Below are positions 7,602 through 14,704 of a DNA stretch of 16,354 bases, one piece after another. The DNA is from JAZGHN01 sp964496725. Lineage in GTDB: Bacteria > Chloroflexota > Dehalococcoidia > Dehalococcoidales > E44-bin46. Under the pieces are notes generated by a model. That model did no database searches. It saw only the letters and a program-made list of their open reading frames with translations, and was not told the DNA's origin. Both the position numbers and the translations under genes were made by a program. The stretch covers positions 1 through 16,354 of the forward strand of contig CAZCAS010000016.1 in assembly GCA_964496725.1 (NCBI GenBank), given 5' to 3'. Each line of letters begins with the position of its first letter. Positions within the stretch are counted from its first letter, which is position 1.

Positions 7602-7847
7602 TGATTTTATACTCAGCAAATGCTTTTGTTGCTGCCACCAGTTTCATGATATGAAAAGATAGGGGGAACACAAACCGTCAGAAAGTTTAACGCTTACAGA
7701 TGGTTTCCCTAACAGATTGAAACAACCCAGAGCCGGAGTGGGAGTTGACAATCTGTGTGGCATGAGGCTAGCATTATTGTCGGGGCGATGACAGATGATA
7801 ATCGTTCGACTGCCAGTTGAAACGGAAGCCCCGAATGGGAGGTAACA
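7602..7847. other. divergent intergenic region upstream of degV
   Basis: Within this gene-free span an 8-bp inverted repeat, ACAGATTG (7712-7719) and CAATCTGT (7749-7756), brackets a TTGACA at 7745-7750. A weak TAGCAT follows 18 nt later (7769-7774). This may be the degV promoter, with the inverted repeat as an operator or hairpin. Nothing else is recognised. Confidence 0.35.
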
Positions 7848-8720
7848 GTGAGCAAAGTAGCGATTATGACTGATACCATTAGCCAGATTTCTCAGGAGAT
7901 TGCTGATAAATACAATATCAAAATAGTACCTATGGGCATCGTTATCGACGGCAAGCTCTATCGCGAAAACGAGGTAAATCTACCTGAGTATTACCAGAAA
8001 TTGCTCCAAATAACGGAGACAGAGAAGCTACCTACGTCTTCGTCCATCTCTTCAGGCGAGTTCCTGGAAGCAGTGCGAGAGCTGAGCCAGAAGGCAGAGG
8101 GTATTGTATACATTAGTCACAGCGTAAGGCTTGGTATGTCATCAAAGGCAGCGTCGCTGGCTAAGCAGAAGGCTGAAGAAGAGCGACTCAATGTCCAGAT
8201 TGAGGTAATTGATTCCGGCACTGCTTGTGGCGCCCAGATGCTTATTGCCTTGGAAGCCGCCAGGGCAGCCGCTGCTGGCAAGAGCTTCTCTGAGGTAGTT
8301 GAAGTGGCTAACAGTATGATACCCAGGGTCAAGTATATTGTCCTCGTGGATAATCTTGAGTACTTCTCCAGCGGAGGCAGGATACTTGACGCTCGTGCCT
8401 GGGCAGAGGCTAAAATTAGAACCAAGGCACTTCTGGAGACGGACGCTACCAAAGGAATAGTCCATGCCCCTCTAGCCAGGTATGGGACCAAGAAGAAGGC
8501 GGTGGAAGGCTTGCTTGAGATAATGAAGGAGAGGTGCCGGGGCAAGAAGCTTCATGTGGTGATAAATCACGTCAGTGTGCCTGACGAGGCTGAAGAGCTA
8601 AAGAAACGGGTGTCCTCAGAGTTACAGTGCGTTGAGTTTTATGTTACTGGAACCTTCCCGGTAGTCGGTAGGCACACCGGACCCGGGAGTCTCTATCTTT
8701 GCTGGTGGGCTGAAGACTGA
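7848..8720 (+). CDS. DegV family fatty-acid-binding protein
   Basis: The 290-aa protein begins with the DegV signature MSKVAIMTDTIS and shows PTSSSIS (62-68) near the lipid carboxylate site, YISHSVRLGMSS (88-99), EVIDSGTACGAQ (119-130) and YFSSGGRI. The C-terminal PVVGRHTGPGSLYLCWW completes the second domain. Length and domain order are normal for the family, whose members bind fatty acids such as palmitate and, where studied, deliver them to fatty-acid kinase for membrane lipid synthesis. The start is GTG at 7848 with GGGAGGT 5 nt upstream. The gene is monocistronic and converges with the radical SAM gene on the other strand. No fatty-acid kinase gene is nearby. Confidence 0.93.
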   Translation: MSKVAIMTDTISQISQEIADKYNIKIVPMGIVIDGKLYRENEVNLPEYYQKLLQITETEKLPTSSSISSGEFLEAVRELSQKAEGIVYISHSVRLGMSSKAASLAKQKAEEERLNVQIEVIDSGTACGAQMLIALEAARAAAAGKSFSEVVEVANSMIPRVKYIVLVDNLEYFSSGGRILDARAWAEAKIRTKALLETDATKGIVHAPLARYGTKKKAVEGLLEIMKERCRGKKLHVVINHVSVPDEAEELKKRVSSELQCVEFYVTGTFPVVGRHTGPGSLYLCWWAED

Positions 8721-8759
8721 AGCGGCTCAAGTGGCCTTGGCCCTAACACAGAATGGTCA

Positions 8760-8843
8760 TGGGCAAGGTCTACTCTCGGATTCATCGATATAAGTTATTG
8801 CCTGATATCGACAGTTGCACAGTGATACAGTAGACTAAGCCCA
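8760..8843. repeat. 84-bp nested inverted repeat between convergent genes
   Basis: Three complementary blocks nest in order: TGGGC (8760-8764) with GCCCA (8839-8843), GTCTACT (8768-8774) with AGTAGAC (8829-8835), and TCGATAT (8785-8791) with ATATCGA (8805-8811). They are interrupted by asymmetric internal loops. Its place between the 3' ends of degV and the radical SAM gene suggests a bidirectional transcription end or RNA-stabilising structure. No T tract follows directly on either strand, so it is not a textbook terminator. Confidence 0.65.
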
Positions 8844-8917
8844 GACTATCAATGATAATTATACTTTTAGCCACATCGTTTATTTGTTACTAGAGGCTAG
8901 TCGATTGTCTTGGGTTG

Positions 8918-10471
8918 CTAGCTATGCTCTCGATTTAGAATCATTTGCTGTCTAGCTAAAAGGGCGTCATCGAGTTTAACGCCTTCTACTTTTGCATAAA
9001 CTTTGCGCAGGTGGTAACCCTGTACAGCGAGGGTCATAGCTAGACCAAAGGATTGGGGGTATTTGCGTAAAGTGGAGAAAAAAAGCTTCCAGTAATATTT
9101 CTTACCCCTTTCCTTAATACCTAGAATAAACATTGATTTCATCAGCGCCACCAGTTGGTAGCCTTCAAACTTAGACCATGGTCTCGCTTTTGCATTGGGC
9201 TTGTACTCCTTCGGGAACATCCGAACCCGTGCGTAGTAGTTCTTTGGAGAATAGATAGTATGCACTACATGCTTATAGCCGCTGACGAGCACTCCTAAGT
9301 CCATCTTTGGAATGAAGTTAATAGTGCCATCGGTATTATCACCAGTGCCACCTTTTAACAGTCGGTTCGCTCTCTTCAGACGATACCACAGTCTAGTTCT
9401 GGCTGGGGCATATAGTATGCTAACCATTGCAGTAACGATGGCGCTCCTCTGAATAAAATCGATTTGACTCTCGAATATGGAAATAGGGTCGTGGTCAAAA
9501 CCAAGAATAAATCCTCCCATTACCTGAAAACCATGGTTCTGCAGTTTCCTAACCGAAGCCACCAAGTCACGCCTTTTGTTACTTAACTTATTGCACTCGG
9601 TTAGACTTTCTTCATTTGGGCTTTCAATGCCGACGAATACGTTGTTAAAGCCAGATTCATGCATTAGTTGCATTAAATCTTTATCATCGGCCAAGTTTAA
9701 GGAAGCTTGAGTAAGGAATGTAAAAGGGTACTCTTTATCCTTCATCCATTCAGCCATGGCTGGTAGGACTTCCGACTTCAGTTTCTGCTTGTTGCCAACG
9801 AAATTATCATCAACAATAAAGACACTACCTCGATACCCAAGATTGTATATCGCTTCCAGCTCGGCAAGTATCTGTCTTTTAGTTTTGGTGCGTGGCTTAT
9901 GCCCGTCTAAGAGGGTAATATCACAGAATTCACAGTCGTAGGGACAGCCTCTCGAATATTGAATGGTAACCGAGGCATATTTCTTTAAGTCAAAAAGAGA
10001 AAACAGCGGAGTAGGGCTCTTAGTCATATCCGCACGTTGACGAGTTTTGTAGAGCGGTTTTGGATTGCCTTTTTGAAGGTCTTCCAGAAAAAGCGGTATG
10101 GTAATCTCGCCTTCATTCAGTATGATGTGGTCTATATCAAACTTGAAAGCTCCAAATGTACTGGTGAACAGCGGCCCACCAGCGATTACCTTCCTATCAA
10201 GTTTCTTGCATCGGTTAATGACCTCCCTAGTTGATTTCTGCTGCACTACCATCGCACTGATGAAAACGTAGTCGGCCCATTTGATGTCTTCATCAGTTAG
10301 ATTGGTGACATTCATGTCTATCGCCTTCTTATCCCACCCCGTGGGGAGCAAAGCGGCCACAGTCAATATCCCTAGAGGCGTGTTCAGTGCTTTCTTTGGG
10401 GTGAATTTTAAGGCGTGTTTAAAGCTCCAGAAAGTCTCCGTATACTGCGGATAGACTAGCAACACTTTCAA
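8918..10471 (-). CDS. B12-binding radical SAM protein with DUF4070-like C-terminus
   Basis: The protein is 517 aa. The N-terminus (MKVLLVYPQYTETFWSF, then TPLGILTVAALLP) and VIAGGPL (95-101) form the Rossmann-like B12-binding domain common to class B radical SAM enzymes. I do not see the DxHxxG cobalamin-ligating histidine motif, which many members lack. The radical SAM motif is SRGCPYDCEFC (Cys176, 180, 183), followed by VFIVDDNFVG and FVGIESPNEESL. The C-terminal ~120 residues resemble the DUF4070 extension found in hopanoid methylase-like and many uncharacterised members. The start is a TTG at 10471 with GGAAG 7 nt upstream, and the encoded MKVLLVYP matches family N-termini. It is likely a methyltransferase or other C-C bond chemistry enzyme. 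The substrate cannot be inferred, and assignment as HpnP would be unsafe. Confidence 0.88.
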   Translation of the reverse strand: MKVLLVYPQYTETFWSFKHALKFTPKKALNTPLGILTVAALLPTGWDKKAIDMNVTNLTDEDIKWADYVFISAMVVQQKSTREVINRCKKLDRKVIAGGPLFTSTFGAFKFDIDHIILNEGEITIPLFLEDLQKGNPKPLYKTRQRADMTKSPTPLFSLFDLKKYASVTIQYSRGCPYDCEFCDITLLDGHKPRTKTKRQILAELEAIYNLGYRGSVFIVDDNFVGNKQKLKSEVLPAMAEWMKDKEYPFTFLTQASLNLADDKDLMQLMHESGFNNVFVGIESPNEESLTECNKLSNKRRDLVASVRKLQNHGFQVMGGFILGFDHDPISIFESQIDFIQRSAIVTAMVSILYAPARTRLWYRLKRANRLLKGGTGDNTDGTINFIPKMDLGVLVSGYKHVVHTIYSPKNYYARVRMFPKEYKPNAKARPWSKFEGYQLVALMKSMFILGIKERGKKYYWKLFFSTLRKYPQSFGLAMTLAVQGYHLRKVYAKVEGVKLDDALLARQQMILNREHS

Positions 10472-10543
10472 ATTAATACTTCCTTTTGACCGAGATGTAT
10501 TAGTTGGAGTCGCACATATCCATTACTCCCGTTAGAACGGCCT

Positions 10544-10568
10544 GCTCCCAAGATGGTAAACTGGGAGC
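10544..10568 (-). promoter_or_regulatory. hairpin in the leader of the radical SAM gene
   Basis: GCTCCCA (10544-10550) and TGGGAGC (10562-10568) form a perfect 7-bp stem with an 11-nt loop, inside the roughly 120-nt leader between the candidate promoter and the start codon. No T tract follows, so it is not a terminator; a regulatory or stabilising role is only possible. Confidence 0.4.
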
Positions 10569-10599
10569 TCAAGGTGGCGTAGTTATCATGTTTTGAGCT

Positions 10600-10608
10600 A
10601 TTATAGCA
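10600..10608 (-). promoter_or_regulatory. extended -10 promoter of the radical SAM gene
   Basis: A minus-strand TGC directly precedes TATAAT (10605-10600). No good -35 exists at 16-18 nt spacing, so it would act as an extended -10 promoter with a leader of about 120 nt. Confidence 0.5.
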
Positions 10609-10972
10609 TATCGGGCGGCTTGATTTTAGACGTTTTGACCAAGCTTATCAATGGTGTCGCCTAATATGAATCGAGTGAGAATTTACCCCACAGATGGTCT
10701 TACGCAATAATCTTTGCAATAGTGTACTTAGCTGTTGGCCCTTAAGAGCCTTAGCTTCTAATGAATACTGACTATCGGGCGTTCTTCACAGGGCACAGAA
10801 GATCTCTCACGCTGAAACCCACCCAAGCGCCTGGGTATACGCGCTCATGGCGGTAGACGACAACATTTTGGACATAGCCGTAAGGAGATTAACAGGTTAT
10901 TTGGTAACAGTAGGAGCCATCCCTCCGTTCATAAGTTGTGCTCCCACGTACGTTTACACATCTCATCGTATT
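10609..10972. other. gene-free stretch
   Basis: No supported gene, RNA or repeat was recognised here. A plus-strand frame from 10847 to 11029 lacks a ribosome binding site and overlaps the first copy of the duplicated module. Confidence 0.4.
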
Positions 10973-10982
10973 GTAAAACCGA

Positions 10983-11104
10983 CGAACATGATGCGATGGC
11001 TGAACCTAGATATAGCCAGACGGAGCTGAATCTAATGGCAGGTGAACCTAACTGAAGCTAATTACGTTCAGTTTTGTCTGCGCTATTATAGCTGTTCCTC
11101 AGCT
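10983..11104 (+). repeat. duplicated module, copy A leader
   Basis: This interval shares several colinear blocks with 11717-11803. A 23-bp perfect block (10983-11005 and 11717-11739) includes GATGCGATGGCTGAAC. TAATGGCAGGTGA occurs at 11033 and 11741, and GCTGTTCCTC at 11091 and 11790. Farther on, GGCTGACCCCA recurs at 11224 and 11943. The distance between matched blocks drifts from 734 to 699 bp, showing insertions and deletions between two diverged copies. The copy A leader precedes the small basic ORF at 11263. Confidence 0.75.
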
Positions 11105-11125
11105 GATGTCTTCCCGAGTATGTGG

Positions 11126-11169
11126 TATACTGGGGTAAGCCTCATCATTGGGCTAGGCTTCTTGATGAG
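11126..11169 (+). promoter_or_regulatory. extended -10 element and overlapping alternative hairpins
   Basis: TGG precedes TATACT (11126-11131), an extended -10 about 135 nt before the small ORF. Just downstream, AAGCCT/AGGCTT (11137-11142 with 11155-11160) and CTCATCA/TGATGAG (11141-11147 with 11163-11169) can form two mutually exclusive stems. The promoter and any switching role are tentative. Confidence 0.35.
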
Positions 11170-11262
11170 TGCCTATTGTTGAAGACTACTCTCCATACAG
11201 TTATAGAAAATAGCGATAAAAAAGGCTGACCCCATAGAGTTCAACCTCCGGGAGGAAATGGG

Positions 11263-11490
11263 ATGCCATTTAAGAGCAAGGTGAGGAAGCGGATCTACCA
11301 GCGGGAATATATGCGAAGAAGGCGAGGGTCTAACACTACAGCTAAAAGTGAAGCTAAACCGCCAGAATCTGTTAGCCCCAATGTTAGACCCAAAAGGCAG
11401 AGGGATGTTAGACCTCGAGTAAGGGATGACCTCTTCACTGACCTAGGTAACGGTGAGGGCTGGTGGGGCTGGGATGAAAGTCAGGCTTGA
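11263..11490 (+). CDS. small basic protein of mobile-element type
   Basis: The 75-aa ORF has ATG at 11263 and GGAGG 7 nt upstream, a convincing ribosome binding site. The N-terminus MPFKSKVRKRIYQREYMRRRRG is strongly basic. It resembles the short 'MP(Y/F)K.K...REY..R' proteins found in phages and integrative elements, whose role is unknown. A low-complexity middle (SEAKPPESVSPNVRPKRQ) leads to an acidic, tryptophan-containing tail (GWWGWDE). A nucleic-acid-binding role is inferred from charge only. It sits in the first copy of a duplicated module whose second copy has no intact frame. Confidence 0.55.
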   Translation: MPFKSKVRKRIYQREYMRRRRGSNTTAKSEAKPPESVSPNVRPKRQRDVRPRVRDDLFTDLGNGEGWWGWDESQA

Positions 11491-11491
11491 C

Positions 11492-11568
11492 ACCTTTACC
11501 TCTGCTTTACCAGTGAATTTGCCTGCGGTTTTGCCAGTAAAGCTGACTTTGAGGAGAGCGGTAAAGGT
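11492..11568. repeat. imperfect inverted repeat after the small ORF
   Basis: ACCTTTACC (11492-11500) pairs with GGTAAAGGT (11560-11568), with further CTTTAC/GTAAAG complementarity inside. It begins right after the stop codon of the 75-aa ORF. It could end transcription or be a binding site, but no T tract follows. Confidence 0.4.
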
Positions 11569-11716
11569 ATCGGAAATCACCTTTACCCCTCATTGGCCTT
11601 TTGCTTCCTCTTTACGTTGTAGAGGACAGAGGACGGGGATATAGTAAACTACAGACCAGACCAGAAACCAGAACCAGAAAACCTTGCTGAATAAAGCGCC
11701 AGATTGTAGAACCGAT

Positions 11717-11803
11717 CGAACATGATGCGATGGCTGAACTTAATGGCAGGTGAGGTTACTTACATTTAGTTTTTGCCTCTGCCGTTATGGCTGTTCCTCG
11801 GCT
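11717..11803 (+). repeat. duplicated module, copy B leader
   Basis: This is the second, shorter copy of the leader at 10983-11104, sharing the blocks listed there but missing about 28 bp after the first block. It is followed by a degenerate rather than intact small ORF. Confidence 0.75.
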
Positions 11804-11942
11804 ATATGTAGGCATAACTAAATGTGGTTACGGTCTGGATATGGAGACTAGTCTAAATACGGACTAAAGCTAGCTATAATTATAGAGAGGTGGCAAGGCA
11901 CAAGCTAGAGTTAGTATTACTGGTAAAGGGTGCGAAGACAGA

Positions 11943-12240
11943 GGCTGACCCCAAGTCAAGGCCCTGGGACTGACCCAACGCACCCCCTGACAGTACTACA
12001 GGGAATGGAAGCTACCTTCTGACAGAGGTTCTGTCACAGAGACGACGCCAGCTCCACAGAACGCTTCACAGAAAACCGCTGCTGTATCTACGCCACAGAA
12101 AAGCCCACAGAGAATACATTGAGTCCACAGAGCCCACAGAAAACGACAGAAAAGCCCGCAGAGAATACATTGAGTCCGCAGAGTTCACAGAAAACGACCG
12201 AAACCGCATCGGAAATGAGCCCAGAAATCCGGACTAGAAA
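11943..12240 (+). pseudogene. possible decayed copy of the small basic ORF
   Basis: After the shared GGCTGACCCCA block, this interval occupies the position that the 75-aa ORF holds in copy A. One frame reads YYREWKLPSDRGSVTETT after a stop at 11988-11990, reminiscent of YQREYMRRRRGSNTTAK in copy A. That frame has no start codon and ends at a TGA within the 51-bp repeats. A different frame is open from 11974 to 12236 but also lacks a start and ribosome binding site. The relationship is based on position and faint similarity only. Confidence 0.3.
12096..12197. repeat. 51-bp tandem duplication
   Basis: Two adjacent 51-bp units (12096-12146 and 12147-12197) differ at about four positions. Both contain AGAGAATACATTGAGTCC and end in CACAGAAAACGA. 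Shorter CACAGA motifs recur through 12030-12100. The period is a multiple of three, so the repeat keeps one frame open, but no start codon serves it. Confidence 0.85.
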
Positions 12241-12342
12241 CTAGACCAGGAGAAGCAGAACTCTGGTTGCTCATTGAGTAGGAGCTTGAGCGGACGGACT
12301 CATACGCGGGCCCTGCGCTGGTCAGACTGGCTGCTTACTCGG
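12241..12342. other. gene-free stretch before the iteron island
   Basis: There is no ORF or hairpin of note. An AGACCAG/CTAGAC-rich segment at 12231-12262 resembles the one at 11653-11683, again matching the duplicated-module layout. Confidence 0.3.
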
Positions 12343-12408
12343 TTATACATAAATAGGCTTGACATTATATATAAATACTTTTATAATTATATATAAATAG
12401 GTGACAAC
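12343..12408 (+). repeat. three 22-bp iteron-like repeats
   Basis: TTATACATAAATAGG (12343), TTATATATAAATAC (12365) and TTATATATAAATAGG (12387) start exactly 22 bp apart, about two helical turns, so bound proteins would line up on one face. The first and third units also share trailing TGACA. The island is strikingly AT-rich compared with its surroundings and contains the promoter at 12359-12387. Operator sites or replication-type iterons are both possible. Confidence 0.85.
12359..12387 (+). promoter_or_regulatory. perfect consensus sigma-70 promoter
   Basis: TTGACA (12359-12364) and TATAAT (12382-12387) are separated by exactly 17 nt, matching consensus fully. It points toward the 176-aa gene and the following recombinase series. 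The 22-bp repeats overlap both hexamers, so repression by a repeat-binding protein is likely (inference). The untranslated leader would be about 170 nt. Confidence 0.85.
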
Positions 12409-12564
12409 ATTGTACTGGCTGACCTAGGGAGTTAACGATTTAACGATGGGGTTAGCTGTTGCGAGGGGCTCCAAAGAATTTCTACTCGATTTGGTGATCT
12501 AAAGCGGCGAGGGGCTTTGTCACGAAAATTGGTGGCATCAGCTGCTGACTAAAAGGCAACTCAA

Positions 12565-13095
12565 ATGGCTATGGCGAGAGACCAAGCAGAGAAGCTGAAG
12601 AGATACTTTATCAACGCAGACCCTTTCCTTTGGGGTGTTCTTGAAGGCAGGAAAAAGGGGGACCGCCTGAGAGAAATCAAGGCGCTCGGCTTCCTTAGTG
12701 GCTATTTGGAAGGCAGTAACCTCACATACAGCAGGATCTGCCAAGACTTGCTCATCGAGCTGGGCATTGAGGGTATCCTCGAGCACATAGTCGTTCCGCA
12801 AGTTCGTAGACGTTTCGATGAAGAAGCCCTGAGCACCTTGCGGCGACACTGGGAGCAGGGGAGCACTCCCGATATAAAGTATCTGAAGGAGAAAAAACTG
12901 TACCGGCGGATTTCGATTGTATGGAGAGAGGAACGGGAAGACAAACGCCCAATACCACCCAAAGAATCGGCGCACATATTTCTTCAGATTAATACACAGG
13001 CCGACTATGTGGAGCGGTGGGCTGTCTTCGCCGGGCTATGGTTTGAGGAAATAGAGCCGTGGATTGGAAAATCAGGGTCATTGAGTAAGGACTAG
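12565..13095 (+). CDS. unrecognised 176-aa protein, first gene of element series
   Basis: I do not recognise this protein. It is 176 aa, soluble, with no signal peptide or membrane segment. Charged helices dominate: AEKLKRYFINADPFLWGVLEGRKKGDR at the N-terminus, a LLIELGIEGILEHIVVPQVRRRFDEEAL segment near 62-90, and basic KEKKLYRRISIVWREERED near 107-125. The start ATG at 12565 has only a weak AAAAGG upstream, about 9 nt away. It is the first gene after the consensus promoter and precedes the 425-aa gene by 38 bp on the same strand. Position suggests an element-encoded regulator or accessory factor, but no DNA-binding motif is identified. Confidence 0.7.
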   Translation: MAMARDQAEKLKRYFINADPFLWGVLEGRKKGDRLREIKALGFLSGYLEGSNLTYSRICQDLLIELGIEGILEHIVVPQVRRRFDEEALSTLRRHWEQGSTPDIKYLKEKKLYRRISIVWREEREDKRPIPPKESAHIFLQINTQADYVERWAVFAGLWFEEIEPWIGKSGSLSKD

Positions 13096-13133
13096 CCAAA
13101 TCATCAGCAACACCTCATAAGGACGGATATAAT

Positions 13134-14411
13134 ATGGCGGACGAAATCGAAAAGGTGAGAGAAATGCCTGATAACGGCTTTATTAGCCCTGAAGAGCAAG
13201 CTCACTACTGCAGGCTGTTCAGACAGGTGTGGTTGAGTGATATTGCGGAGGTGTTCAAGCGGGGAGAGGAAGAGCTTTTCGAGCTCCTTCGCCGCCTTCG
13301 CAGCAGGCCAAAGTATACCTCGTTCTCACTGTGTAGTGGCCTGCGGCTACAATTCCTTACCGTTGAAAAAATGTGGGTAAATGGCGGGCTTCGTCTACTC
13401 TTCAGTGATGGCACCGTAGGTGGCTATCAGCCAGTCTCCTTCCCATGCGCACGCGTCTTGGATGAAGAAATGGGCCCCCCGGTTAAGAGTCCCTGGCCCG
13501 AGGAAGAACTCATGCCTTTATTCCTGAGGCGCGATCGGCACCTTGAACAATACAGGTCCTATCTGCCAGTCGAGCAGCGCGCCTTGCCTGCCAATGGAGA
13601 AACGAAAACCGCGCTAAGACACTTCGGCTGCGAAGAGCCTCTAGCCAGGGAAACGGTCGAACAGCTTGCCTTGCTTGGTGCCCCAGTCCCGGACGAAAAC
13701 TTCGCCATCGTGGTGAGGCAATGGCGAGAAACAGGCAAGACTTCACCAAAGCAGCTCCTCCTTTGGGCGCTGGAAAAGGCTGTCAACTCCGCCCTCTCTG
13801 CGAAGCTCTCCGGTGAGCGATTGTGGCAGCTACTCTATGATGGCACTAACCCGATGGGCATGACGATAAAGGAGCTGGTCTCCGGGCATGAGGCGGGTGA
13901 GGCTCGTTACAGGGAGGCGGAGTATCACCGGGTCATCACTCGGAGCATACTGAACTTCGCTTCGCAGTTCGACGACCTGGTTACCACACCATTGTGGACT
14001 CATTCCTTCCTCGACGCTACCTTAGAAACAGCCTACGAAGTGGGATTTCTTGAGCCGGAGAAAACAGGGGGCACCTTGGCTGGCATTGTGGCCGCCAAGC
14101 TCGGATTTCGGCGAGTGGCGAACGGTTGGACAAAAGCCGACGAGCGATGCGAGCTGCACGTAACAGATGAGGCAGATGTCTACCTTAACCAGGCCAAGCT
14201 TTGCCTCCATCCTATCAACAACCAGTCCCTCCCCAGAGGTGATGTAACCGCGGGTTTGTTGATGACGCTGGCTACTAACCTGCGGCGGTGCATCCTTTCC
14301 GGGAAGGATCTTGAGGCCGTTGAGGCCTTGCTTCCGCTGAAGCAGAGCGTTACCGCCCTTAAGGGTCTGACAAAGCAAAAGCAGAGGAGTGAAAGCCATG
14401 AAAAGGGGTAA
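13134..14411 (+). CDS. unrecognised 425-aa protein of the element series
   Basis: I do not recognise a family. The 425-aa product is soluble. The first ~110 residues are mixed helix and strand with a possible beta-rich stretch (YTSFSLCSGLRLQFLTVEKMWVNGGLRLLFSDG, about 61-93). The remainder is mainly helical, with a C-terminal segment TAGLLMTLATNLRRCI. There is no P-loop, HTH or recombinase motif that I can see. The start ATG at 13134 follows ATAAGGACGGATATA, so the ribosome binding site is modest. GC content looks higher than in the left half of the window. Its 3' end overlaps the next small gene by 14 bp, implying one transcript with its neighbours. Confidence 0.75.
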   Translation: MADEIEKVREMPDNGFISPEEQAHYCRLFRQVWLSDIAEVFKRGEEELFELLRRLRSRPKYTSFSLCSGLRLQFLTVEKMWVNGGLRLLFSDGTVGGYQPVSFPCARVLDEEMGPPVKSPWPEEELMPLFLRRDRHLEQYRSYLPVEQRALPANGETKTALRHFGCEEPLARETVEQLALLGAPVPDENFAIVVRQWRETGKTSPKQLLLWALEKAVNSALSAKLSGERLWQLLYDGTNPMGMTIKELVSGHEAGEARYREAEYHRVITRSILNFASQFDDLVTTPLWTHSFLDATLETAYEVGFLEPEKTGGTLAGIVAAKLGFRRVANGWTKADERCELHVTDEADVYLNQAKLCLHPINNQSLPRGDVTAGLLMTLATNLRRCILSGKDLEAVEALLPLKQSVTALKGLTKQKQRSESHEKG

Positions 14412-14619
14412 GAAAATCAGGTTGATGACCCTGTCCCCGCTGGGACATACCGTTGAGGTCAAGGACATCGAAGAGCTAAAGGCGGAGGAGCTGTTTGAGC
14501 CTGGATACGCTGTCCTAGCTGCTGGGTATGGGGCTGGTTGCTGGTTTGACCTGGTCCAGAGCTGCCGTGAAACTGAGACAGAAGTCATACGCCTGCCCTT
14601 GCTGATGCACGGGTGTTAA
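14398..14619 (+). CDS. unrecognised 73-aa small protein
   Basis: The 73-aa protein starts at ATG 14398, chosen over a GTG at 14389 because AGAGG (14383-14387) sits 10 nt from the ATG but abuts the GTG. The first codons overlap the end of the 425-aa gene in another frame, indicating translational coupling. The sequence is basic at the start (MKRGKKIRL), then acidic (VKDIEELKAEELFEPGYAV), with two cysteines in CWFDLVQSC and one terminal Cys. A small beta-rich fold is plausible; no family is recognised. Confidence 0.6.
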   Translation: MKRGKKIRLMTLSPLGHTVEVKDIEELKAEELFEPGYAVLAAGYGAGCWFDLVQSCRETETEVIRLPLLMHGC

Positions 14620-14628
14620 TTCTTTCTG

Positions 14629-14640
14629 TACCTGCAGGTA
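14629..14640. repeat. 12-bp perfect palindrome
   Basis: TACCTGCAGGTA is fully self-complementary and lies in the short gap between the 73-aa gene and the 53-aa gene. It could bind a dimeric regulator of the recombinase, or be chance. Confidence 0.6.
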
Positions 14641-14704
14641 TCCCCAAATAGGCAGAATGGGTTCACAGCAAGTTAGAGCGAACCCAGCGTTGGAGGTTGA
14701 CCAG

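Noticed and set aside
8117..8545. Antisense frames of 107-142 codons inside degV
   Set aside because: Shadows of the degV coding frame with serine/leucine-rich composition and no signals.
10847..11029. Plus-strand 60-codon frame
   Set aside because: No ribosome binding site, and its 3' part lies in the repeated leader that is not coding in the second copy.
12091..12240. CRISPR-like repetition
   Set aside because: The 51-bp units are adjacent with no spacers and only two copies, so this is a tandem duplication, not an array.
12446..12502. 18-codon leader ORF downstream of the consensus promoter
   Set aside because: The ATG lacks any Shine-Dalgarno and the peptide has no attenuator-type codon run, so it is probably chance.
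12538..12975. Antisense frames of 68-145 codons over the 176-aa gene
   Set aside because: No promoter or ribosome binding site on that strand; the plus-strand frame is supported by position in the series.
14022..14588. Antisense 188-codon frame over the 425- and 73-aa genes
   Set aside because: Composition and lack of start signals mark it as a shadow; it would conflict with two overlapping plus-strand genes.
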